Of a stretch of 5,151 bases of DNA, positions 1-5,151 are shown piece after piece. This stretch comes from Alkanindiges sp. GTDB taxonomy: Bacteria > Pseudomonadota > Gammaproteobacteria > Pseudomonadales > Moraxellaceae. A program made the translations under genes and the position numbers. Every line of letters begins with the position of its first letter. Position 1 is the first letter of the stretch. The stretch spans positions 1 to 5,151 of the forward strand of contig JASLIR010000448.1 of the NCBI GenBank assembly GCA_030152125.1. Reading direction: 5' to 3'. The notes below the pieces were generated by a model that was not told the DNA's origin, did not search any database, and worked only from the letters and a program-made list of their open reading frames with translations.

Positions 1-623
1 GCACGTTGCTGGTATACCGCTTCACTCTTGCTGCTGTAACGGTTAAATGCCAGTACCGCAGGAATAGCCGCAAACAGGCCAATGGCAGTGGCAATCAGTG
101 CTTCGGCAATACCCGGTGCCACGGTTGCCAGTGTTACCTGTTCTACCTGCGCCAGACCAATAAAGGCATTCATAATGCCCCATACCGTACCAAACAGGCC
201 GATATAGGGAGATACGGAACCAATGCTGGCCAGTGTGGAGCTACCTGCTTCCAGTACATTTTGTTCCCGTGACAGGGCGACACGCAGCAGGCGTTCCGTA
301 CCGGCAATGGTGTCTGCATGGCTGGCATGACGTTGTTTCAGTTTTAAAAACTCACCAAATCCTTCATAAAATACCGATTCCAGACCATGACGGTGCGGAT
401 GGGTCTGTGCATTTTTATACAGGGTTTTCAGGTCGGCGCCCGACCAGAATACTTTTTCAAAGCTTTTGTCGTCGGTATCACTTTTACGGAAGGCAAGTTC
501 CAGTTTGGCAATTAAAAACCAGCCATAAATAGATGCCAGTACAAGAATCAGCATCACCAGTTGCACAACGGGGCTGGCATGCAAAATTAAATCGGAAATA
601 TTTAACGAAGTGGTAGTTGGCAT
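1..623 (-). CDS. tolQ: TolQ, Tol-Pal inner-membrane motor subunit (3' end outside window)
   Basis: Partial gene: 207 codons are present, beginning at the ATG at 623-621 and running off the left edge. TolQ is an inner-membrane protein that works with TolR to harness the proton gradient and energise TolA; the Tol-Pal system stabilises the outer membrane and drives its constriction at division. Three hydrophobic spans are visible, at about residues 19-39, 133-157 and 168-193, with a long cytoplasmic loop between the first two. The family core is intact: SPYIGLFGTVWGIM at 138-151 and APGIAEALIATAIGLFAAIP at 169-188. Thr146 and Thr179 match the E. coli channel residues Thr145 and Thr178. E. coli TolQ has 230 residues, so roughly 20 or more are missing here because of the window edge. 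The gene follows ybgC by 30 nt, the usual order ahead of tolR, tolA, tolB and pal. No clear Shine-Dalgarno precedes the ATG, so translation may depend on ybgC. ExbB is the main alternative, but the ybgC linkage and the sequence favour TolQ. Confidence 0.96.
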   Translation of the reverse strand, partial: MPTTTSLNISDLILHASPVVQLVMLILVLASIYGWFLIAKLELAFRKSDTDDKSFEKVFWSGADLKTLYKNAQTHPHRHGLESVFYEGFGEFLKLKQRHASHADTIAGTERLLRVALSREQNVLEAGSSTLASIGSVSPYIGLFGTVWGIMNAFIGLAQVEQVTLATVAPGIAEALIATAIGLFAAIPAVLAFNRYSSKSEAVYQQR

Positions 624-653
624 AGCATTCACAGTTAAAAATTAAAAAATGGG

Positions 654-1058
654 TTAAGGGTCAACAGCAGCAATCAAAAGTTGCGAAATAGCCTGCGGAA
701 CACGTTTGGGTTTTAGGTTTTTGTCCAGACAGGCCATACTTACTGTTGCCGAAGCAAGCAGCATTTCATCACGGTAAATATTTTGCTGCAAGGTAAAAGA
801 TGCGGATTTACAAGAAAGCACACGAACAGTCACATCCAGTAAATCATTCATAAAGATTGGTTTATGGTAATGCACATCAATGTGATGTACCACAAAGGAG
901 TAATCTGTCTGGCTCCAGTAGTGGGCAATGCCATTTGCACGCAGCCATTCGGTACGCGCGCGCTCCATAAAGCGGATGTGGTTGGCATGGTATACAATGC
1001 CACCGGCATCGGTATCTTCAATATACACCCGAATTGGGAATTTAAAGATATTAGTCAA
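654..1058 (-). CDS. ybgC: YbgC, Tol-Pal-associated acyl-CoA thioesterase
   Basis: A 134-residue hotdog-fold thioesterase, the same length as E. coli YbgC. The family hydrolyses acyl-CoA thioesters in the cytoplasm and is linked to phospholipid synthesis; its gene is habitually the first of the tol-pal cluster, as here. The signature VYIEDTDAGGIVYHANHIRF lies at residues 11-30; Asp17 corresponds to the catalytic Asp18 of E. coli YbgC, and the helix that follows (FMERARTEWL, 30-39) is typical. The start is TTG. An in-frame TAA stands four codons upstream, so no ATG is available there, and the next in-frame ATG (residue 31) would remove the active site. AAGGA lies 9 nt before the TTG. A CTG one codon earlier is a less likely alternative. 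The gene lies 69 nt after ruvB and 30 nt before tolQ. GC in a sampled stretch is about 45%. Confidence 0.95.
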   Translation of the reverse strand: MTNIFKFPIRVYIEDTDAGGIVYHANHIRFMERARTEWLRANGIAHYWSQTDYSFVVHHIDVHYHKPIFMNDLLDVTVRVLSCKSASFTLQQNIYRDEMLLASATVSMACLDKNLKPKRVPQAISQLLIAAVDP

Positions 1059-1067
1059 CAGTTTAAG

Positions 1068-1072
1068 TCCTT
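1068..1072 (-). promoter_or_regulatory. Ribosome binding site that fixes the TTG start of ybgC
   Basis: AAGGA on the minus strand, 9 nt before the TTG at 1058-1056. It is one of the two clearest Shine-Dalgarno sequences in the gene block. It matters because it supports a non-ATG start, and because an in-frame TAA overlaps its upstream side and rules out a longer protein. Confidence 0.75.
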
Positions 1073-1127
1073 ATCCAAAGTTTAGGCCCCAAATATATGA
1101 CAGCAATCATTCAGTGCTGCCAGCCTG

Positions 1128-2168
<1,041 letters not shown>

Positions 2169-2183
2169 CTAAAAACTCGATTT

Positions 2184-2208
2184 TTGCTTCATTCGGTTAT
2201 TGCTTCAT
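2184..2208 (-). repeat. Short tandem duplication at the ruvA-ruvB junction
   Basis: The 9-mer ATGAAGCAA occurs twice on the minus strand, at 2208-2200 (the last codons of ruvA, Met-Lys-Gln) and again at 2192-2184, 16 nt downstream. The second copy opens a 7-codon frame whose TAG directly abuts the ruvB ATG in the same frame. It may be a small local duplication of the ruvA end, or chance. Confidence 0.45.
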
Positions 2209-2805
2209 CATGGACTTCAGTGCCGCACGAATGAGGTCTGCTGTTTCCGTATATTGCTCTTTAAATACCGCAACAGCTTTTTGCGCTTCCAGTGGCCTGT
2301 AACCCAGTGATACCAGTGCGGCTTCCGCTTCTGCCACCGGTGAATTGGCGGTCAACTGAATCTGGTTTACGTTAAGGTTGCCAGCACTGTCACCGCTGCT
2401 ATGCAGGGCTTTTAGCCTGTCACGCAGTTCGATCACCAGGCGCTCGGCGGTTTTTTTACCGACACCGGGAATACGGGTGAGCGTTGTGATGTCCTGCATA
2501 TCGATAGCCTGTACAAGCATGGCGCTGCTCATGCCGGATAAAATACCCAATGCCATTTTCGGGCCAACGCCATTTACTTTCAGCAAAATCCTGAACAGGC
2601 TTTTATCGCTGGTGTCCAGAAAACCGTACAGCAGCTGCGCATCCTCACGCACTACCATATGTGTCCATATAGTAACGTTTTGTCCCTGTTTTAGTTGGCA
2701 AAATGTGGATAAAGGCGTGTCAATTTCATAACCCACACCCTGAACATCCAGTAATACCATGGGGGCTTCAAGGGCACATACGGTGCCAGTTAAACAGCCA
2801 ATCAT
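2197..2805 (-). CDS. ruvA: RuvA, Holliday junction-binding subunit
   Basis: Complete 202-residue protein (E. coli 203). Tetramers bind the four-way junction in an open square and seat the RuvB rings. Domain I is an OB-fold (about 1-63) starting MIGCLTG and containing VVREDAQLLYGF (51-62); Glu54-Asp55 correspond to the acidic pin Glu55-Asp56 of E. coli. Domain II carries two helix-hairpin-helix motifs, VNGVGPKMAL (77-86) and IPGVGKKTAE (112-121). A variable linker (about 135-155) leads to domain III (about 156-202, LVSLGYRPLEAQKAV), the RuvB-contacting module. The ATG start has AAGGA at 2816-2812 with a 6-nt spacer. It follows the STM3941-like gene by 74 nt and precedes ruvB by 28 nt. No E. 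coli-type LexA box (CTG-N10-CAG in its usual form) is visible upstream, so SOS control of that type is not evident. ruvC is not adjacent. Confidence 0.98.
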   Translation of the reverse strand: MIGCLTGTVCALEAPMVLLDVQGVGYEIDTPLSTFCQLKQGQNVTIWTHMVVREDAQLLYGFLDTSDKSLFRILLKVNGVGPKMALGILSGMSSAMLVQAIDMQDITTLTRIPGVGKKTAERLVIELRDRLKALHSSGDSAGNLNVNQIQLTANSPVAEAEAALVSLGYRPLEAQKAVAVFKEQYTETADLIRAALKSMMKQ

Positions 2806-2855
2806 TTAATATCCTTGTAGGTTTACTGCATAAGCATAGGCTAAACGCCGCGTGC

Positions 2856-2878
2856 ATCATTACTGTTATTGTAATGAT
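2856..2878. promoter_or_regulatory. Perfect AT-rich dyad upstream of ruvA, candidate operator
   Basis: ATCATTAC at 2856-2863 and GTAATGAT at 2871-2878 form an exact 8-bp inverted repeat around a 7-nt centre (TGTTATT). It begins 1 nt after the stop codon of the upstream gene and ends 50 nt before the ruvA start. The arms are AT-rich and no T-run follows on the minus strand, so a rho-independent terminator is unlikely. A protein-binding dyad fits better. It does not match the E. coli LexA consensus, and the binding protein is unknown. Confidence 0.4.
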
Positions 2879-2879
2879 A

Positions 2880-3443
2880 TTAATGACGATCCAGAAAGGC
2901 CTGAATGACAAATCTGCGTTGTTCCGCGGGGGTAGTAAGCAATGTGTTGATTAATGGCAGCAAGATTTTTGCCCTGTAGTTCAGTCCGGAGATCGCCATT
3001 GTAAAATCGCCAGCGCCAAATTTTTTGTCTAGCCGCCGCATCAAGTTATCAGGGAGTGTAGGCGTAGTAAGCTTAAAGGTAATCACCTGATTGTTTTGTA
3101 TTGTAAAATTGCGTGCATGTCGAATATTTTGCCACTCTATAAAAAGATTGCTGCTTTCCCTATACATTGAAAAATAATGAATACCCGTGGGACTAATGAC
3201 ATAACGTGGTTTAGGCCAGAATAATGTGCGTATGGCAAAGAACCCGATGAAACCGAAAATTATCAGGCTGAAAACAGCACCAACTAAATGATGCCGCAGT
3301 ATTGATAAACTCAGGGCAACAAATAGTATTCCAACCAGTAATCCTATAAATACTATTATTCTATTGGGTTGCAGGCGAATAATGTATGGTTGCCGGAGAA
3401 CCTGATCTAAATTTGGTGAAGGTTGAGGTAAGTTGCTTGTCAT
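2880..3443 (-). CDS. STM3941-like membrane protein of unknown function
   Basis: 187 residues. A polar N-terminus (1-27) is followed by two hydrophobic spans, about 28-48 (IIVFIGLLVGILFVALSLSIL) and 53-74 (LVGAVFSLIIFGFIGFFAI), with a short His-containing turn between. A soluble, likely cytoplasmic domain follows; it starts KPRYVISPTGIHY (78-90) and continues through FIEWQNIRHA (101-110), then alternating strands and a final helix (155-170, 173-186). Two membrane spans followed by a 'GI...W.NI' PH-like beta domain is the layout I know from proteins annotated STM3941 family; I recognise the architecture rather than a close match, and no function is established. The start is ATG with only AGAG upstream. 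It lies 37 nt after dgt and 74 nt before ruvA, fitting the operon. It is distinctly AT-rich: sampled 60-nt stretches are 28-47% GC, against 57-63% in dgt and ruvB, suggesting relaxed constraint or later acquisition. Confidence 0.85.
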   Translation of the reverse strand: MTSNLPQPSPNLDQVLRQPYIIRLQPNRIIVFIGLLVGILFVALSLSILRHHLVGAVFSLIIFGFIGFFAIRTLFWPKPRYVISPTGIHYFSMYRESSNLFIEWQNIRHARNFTIQNNQVITFKLTTPTLPDNLMRRLDKKFGAGDFTMAISGLNYRAKILLPLINTLLTTPAEQRRFVIQAFLDRH

Positions 3444-3480
3444 TTAGTTGCTCTATTTGTCATTTCTGTATGGATTCATT

Positions 3481-4824
3481 TCATACCAGCCCAACCCGGT
3501 TGCCCTGTAACTCCTGTGCCAGGGCATAAGCCTGATGGTCTGACAGGGCGCTGACCATATCCAGAATCTGCATGATGTTGTCATAGGGCTGCTCATCTAT
3601 CAGGCGTGCGCCATGTGCGGTGAGTACATGGATCAAACGTTGCTGCTTAAAGCTCAGGTTATGCTCCAGATGTACTGCCAGTGGAATAAGTGCATCTAAC
3701 AGTGTATGCAGGCTGGCATTGGCGACCAGTTCCAGTCTGGCTTTTTGCGGGTGGGTAAAAATGCGCTGTCTGGCCAGGTTTTTGGCGGCTTCCACCCCTT
3801 TGCATAAATCTTCCGGGCAGTGATCCAGCAGGCTGCCTTTTAATTCGCCAGCCAAAATATCGTCATGATGGCGTTTAAAGGCATCGGTTACTTCATCCAC
3901 CAGCCGTTTCATGGCACGGCCACGCAAAGCCGCCAGCTTTTGCGGAATGGGTACCTCCATATAGGTTTCTTCCGGTGCGCCATAGTCGGCAATCAGATCC
4001 AGAAATAACGGCTCCACTTCGCTATAGGACAGCATGCCCAGCTGCAAACCGTCTTCCAGGTCAATCAGGGCGTAACAGATATCATCTGCTGCTTCCAGCA
4101 GATAAGCCAGCGGATGGCGGCAAAATCGGGTAGGGCCCACCTGAATCAGCCCCAGCTGTTCGGCAATTTCAAACAGGATATGTTTTTCACTTTGGTAGCA
4201 GCCAAACTTGCCGCGTTTATGTGAAGGACGCATGGCGTCTACAGCCATCGGTTGTACCAGCCAGGGGTATTTTAAATAGGCACCTAGGGTGGCGTAGGTT
4301 AAGCGCATGCCGCCATCGTTGGGGTGATATTCCAGCCGAGTGAGCACCCGCAAGCCCTGTGCGTTGCCTTCGTAATGTAATACATCGGCTTTTTGTTCAT
4401 CATTCAGGCTTTCCAGCAAATACTGGTGTTTGGGCAGGGTAAACCAGTCACGAATGGCATATTCACCGGCATGCCCAAAAGGCGGGTTACCAATATCATG
4501 CGCCAGGCAGGCCGCCTGAATAATGGCACCTATGTCTGCCGAGTCGATCCAGGCTGGCAGCTGGTCACGAATCTTTTCCGCTGCCAGCATACCCAGCGAG
4601 CGGCCAATGCAGGATACTTCCAGCGAGTGGGTAAGGCGGGTATGAATGCCATCATTTTGCGTTAGCGGGTGGACCTGGGTTTTACGGTTAAGCTGACGGA
4701 AACTTTGTGAAAAAATAATACGGTCATAGTCTTTGTGAAAAGGGCCACGGCCTTGTTCATGGTGACTTTTTTTACTGCCAAGACGGATGGGTGAAAGTAA
4801 CTGGGTCCAGCGCATGCGTGTCAT
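3481..4824 (-). CDS. dgt: Dgt-family deoxynucleoside triphosphate triphosphohydrolase
   Basis: Complete 447-residue HD-domain enzyme. The family cleaves dNTPs (dGTP in E. coli) to the deoxynucleoside and tripolyphosphate in the cytoplasm, tuning dNTP pools. Visible motifs: FHKDYDRIIFSQSFRQLNRKTQV (29-51), the first HD histidine in HTRLTHSLEV (61-70, His66), the HD pair in CLAHDIGNPPFGHAGE (His109-Asp110), and the last metal ligand in EAADDICYALIDLEDG (Asp247 or Asp248). It is shorter than E. coli Dgt (505) and closer in length and N-terminus to the Pseudomonas-type dGTPase-like proteins of about 443 residues, so substrate preference may be broader than dGTP. The start chosen is the ATG at 4824 with GAG 5 nt upstream. 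A second ATG at residue 4 gives MRWTQLL, which resembles the usual start of relatives and is a real alternative. It appears to head the block; a weak promoter candidate lies just upstream. Confidence 0.95.
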   Translation of the reverse strand: MTRMRWTQLLSPIRLGSKKSHHEQGRGPFHKDYDRIIFSQSFRQLNRKTQVHPLTQNDGIHTRLTHSLEVSCIGRSLGMLAAEKIRDQLPAWIDSADIGAIIQAACLAHDIGNPPFGHAGEYAIRDWFTLPKHQYLLESLNDEQKADVLHYEGNAQGLRVLTRLEYHPNDGGMRLTYATLGAYLKYPWLVQPMAVDAMRPSHKRGKFGCYQSEKHILFEIAEQLGLIQVGPTRFCRHPLAYLLEAADDICYALIDLEDGLQLGMLSYSEVEPLFLDLIADYGAPEETYMEVPIPQKLAALRGRAMKRLVDEVTDAFKRHHDDILAGELKGSLLDHCPEDLCKGVEAAKNLARQRIFTHPQKARLELVANASLHTLLDALIPLAVHLEHNLSFKQQRLIHVLTAHGARLIDEQPYDNIMQILDMVSALSDHQAYALAQELQGNRVGLV

Positions 4825-4838
4825 TAGTGCTCTGCTTG

Positions 4839-4856
4839 AGGCATTTCTTTATGCCT
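4839..4856. repeat. 6-bp dyad next to the dgt start
   Basis: AGGCAT at 4839-4844 and ATGCCT at 4851-4856 form an exact inverted repeat with a 6-nt centre, ending 15 nt from the dgt ATG. It overlaps the candidate -10 hexamer and expected transcription start, so it could be an operator or a small hairpin in the leader. At this length it could also be chance. Confidence 0.35.
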
Positions 4857-4876
4857 TGCATCATGGCAAATTTGAA
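4848..4876 (-). promoter_or_regulatory. Weak sigma70-type promoter candidate for dgt
   Basis: On the minus strand TTCAAA (4876-4871, 4 of 6 to the -35 consensus) and CATAAA (4853-4848, 4 of 6 to the -10 consensus) are separated by 17 nt. This places a start near 4841 and a leader of about 17 nt before the dgt ATG. Matches are weak and no other pair nearby is better. Confidence 0.3.
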
Positions 4877-4903
4877 TGACAAAGAATAGGGGCTGTTGAC
4901 ATT

Positions 4904-5080
4904 TCATATGCGGACTGCGTTGTCGGCTAAAATTGATTCAAACAAGGCGTGAAATGCAGCCAATGGCGAGCCCTTGGCAAATTTCACATGAGACACGGTT
5001 ATAGTGTCGTAAGGTTTGAGAAAATTTTAGCCACAACCCGAAGGGACAGGGAAGTTTTTTGCCGCTGCATCGTTATTCAT
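4904..5080 (-). pseudogene. Interrupted small reading frame of unknown function
   Basis: From an ATG at 5080-5078 the frame reads MNNDAAAKNFPVPSGCG, meets TAA at 5029-5027, then stays open for 40 more codons (NFLKPYDTITVSHV, then KFAKGSPLAAFHALFE) to TGA at 4906-4904. With the single TAA ignored it would encode 58 residues. The ATG overlaps the stop of the upstream frame (ATGA) and AAAGGAG precedes it with a spacer of only 2 nt. The segment coincides with the palindromic structure, and a second frame (5072-4938, 44 codons, no ATG) is also open, so coding is uncertain. From memory only, the KFAKGSPLAAFHALF stretch recalls small phage or satellite proteins annotated as Icd-like; I cannot verify this. 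It may be a broken phage-type gene or non-coding repeat DNA. Confidence 0.3.
4919..5037. repeat. Nested inverted repeats that can form a three-way junction
   Basis: The outer arms are 4919-4943 and 5014-5037. They pair as GTTGT with ACAAC, GGCTAAAATT with AATTTTAGCC, and TCAAAC with GTTTGA, giving 21 pairs with one bulged base and one 3x3 internal loop. Inside are two more hairpins. One is GTGAAAT...GCCAA (4949-4963) with TTGGC..ATTTCAC (4974-4987), 12 pairs. The other is GACAC (4992-4996) with GTGTC (5004-5008) around a 7-nt loop. A single strand could therefore fold as a junction with two side arms. No known RNA family motif (tmRNA, 6S, SRP, RNase P) is visible. Confidence 0.7.
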
Positions 5081-5145
5081 TGCTCCTTTAGAACCACTAA
5101 ATATCGCAATTCATGCCTTGCATCGTCTAAAAAACTTCCACTGTC
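5045..5145. repeat. Long imperfect inverted repeat
   Basis: GACAGGGAAGTTTTTT at 5045-5060 pairs with AAAAAACTTCCACTGTC at 5129-5145: 16 pairs with one bulged base. Similarity continues inward through TGCA (5066-5069 with 5119-5122) to ATTGC at 5079-5083 with GCAAT at 5106-5110, leaving a 22-nt centre. On the minus strand the centre includes AAAGGAG, a Shine-Dalgarno-like sequence. The arms may be terminal repeats of a small element or a stem in an RNA. Confidence 0.6.
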
Positions 5146-5151
5146 GCAACC
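5077..5151 (-). CDS. Possible C-terminal end of an unidentified small protein (cut by the window edge)
   Basis: The frame is open from the right edge for 24 codons, ending SGSFLDDARHELRYLVVLKE then Gln and TGA at 5079-5077. The TGA overlaps the ATG of the next frame as ATGA, the usual arrangement of translationally coupled genes, and AAAGGAG lies inside the last codons. The peptide has a plausible helical, charged composition, but 24 codons without a stop is weak evidence. I do not recognise a family. It overlaps the 5045-5145 inverted repeat, so it may be non-coding. Confidence 0.3.
   Translation of the reverse strand, partial: GCDSGSFLDDARHELRYLVVLKEQ

Larger units (their letters stand above)
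4848..5124 (+). repeat. 15-bp direct repeat pair (14/15) bracketing the structured region
   Basis: Copy 1 at 4848-4862 and copy 2 at 5110-5124 share 14 of 15 bases, including a perfect 12-mer (ATGCCTTGCATC). The copies start 262 nt apart and enclose the nested inverted repeats. They could be target-site or recombination-type flanks of an inserted module, or parts of a repeat family. Copy 1 overlaps the candidate dgt -10 region, so any insertion would have affected that promoter. Confidence 0.5.
4825..5151. other. Gene-poor, repeat-dense region at the right edge
   Basis: These 327 nt hold no conventional full-length gene on either strand. They contain a candidate dgt promoter with an overlapping dyad, a nested inverted-repeat structure (4919-5037), a second inverted repeat (5045-5145), a near-perfect 15-bp direct repeat that brackets most of it, and short coding-like frames on the minus strand. 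The density of inverted repeats is far above the rest of the window, pointing to a repeat element or a structured RNA rather than plain spacer. Confidence 0.6.

Noticed and set aside
6..532. Plus-strand open frames opposite tolQ
   Set aside because: They lie fully antisense to a clear tolQ reading frame, have low-complexity unrecognisable products and no ribosome binding context.
1079..1106. Possible promoter for ybgC on the minus strand (TTGCTG, 16 nt, TAAACT)
   Set aside because: Only 3/6 and 4/6 matches, and the predicted start near 1072 would fall on the Shine-Dalgarno of ybgC.
1101..1121. Hairpin after ruvB (GGCAGCA with TGCTGTC) as a terminator
   Set aside because: A 7-bp stem with a G-U pair and no T-run after it on the minus strand; too weak to call.
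2378..2954. Plus-strand open frames opposite ruvA and the 3' end of the STM3941-like gene
   Set aside because: Antisense to recognised genes and without family features.
4896..4901. Perfect TTGACA on the plus strand
   Set aside because: No acceptable -10 hexamer lies 15-19 nt downstream, and no plus-strand gene follows within the window.
4919..5037. tRNA, tmRNA, 6S, SRP or RNase P gene in the folded region
   Set aside because: The arm lengths and conserved bases of these RNAs are absent; for example there is no T-loop GTTCGANTC and no CCA end.
4919..5145. Integron attC site or CRISPR array
   Set aside because: No RYYYAAC/GTTRRRY core boxes bound the palindromes, and there are no regularly spaced direct repeats.

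Overview
The window holds a single-direction block of housekeeping genes, all on the minus strand. In transcription order (right to left) they are a dNTP triphosphohydrolase (dgt family), a small two-span membrane protein of the STM3941 type, ruvA, ruvB, ybgC and the 5' part of tolQ, which runs off the left edge. Gaps between genes are short (28 to 74 nt) and I see no convincing terminator, so the block could be read as one operon or as overlapping transcripts. The protein sequences and the ruvA-ruvB-ybgC-tolQ order point to a gammaproteobacterium. The order and the Pseudomonas-like dGTPase suggest Pseudomonadales, perhaps a Moraxellaceae relative; this is inference and no species can be named.

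Layout. 1-623: tolQ, lacking roughly its last 20 or so codons. 654-1058: ybgC, which must start at TTG. 1128-2168: ruvB. 2197-2805: ruvA. 2806-2879: a gap with a perfect 8-bp AT-rich dyad. 2880-3443: the STM3941-like gene, clearly more AT-rich than its neighbours. 3481-4824: dgt. 4825-5151: 327 nt without a conventional gene, but dense in structure.

How the genes work together. RuvA and RuvB form the Holliday-junction branch-migration motor; ruvC is not in the window. The Dgt-family enzyme hydrolyses dNTPs and so touches DNA metabolism. YbgC (thioesterase) and TolQ (inner-membrane motor subunit) open the Tol-Pal cluster for envelope integrity and division. The STM3941-like protein has no known role.

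The least ordinary part is 4825-5151. It contains (a) a long imperfect inverted repeat (arms 4919-4943 and 5014-5037) enclosing two further hairpins, so a single strand could fold as a three-way junction; (b) a second imperfect inverted repeat (5045-5083 with 5106-5145); (c) a 14-of-15 direct repeat at 4848-4862 and 5110-5124 bracketing most of this; and (d) on the minus strand, a reading frame open to the right edge that overlaps a second frame by ATGA, the second frame being interrupted by one TAA. I read this as a degraded or non-autonomous mobile or phage-satellite-like repeat lying against the dgt promoter, with a structured RNA as the main alternative. Its family could not be established from the sequence alone.
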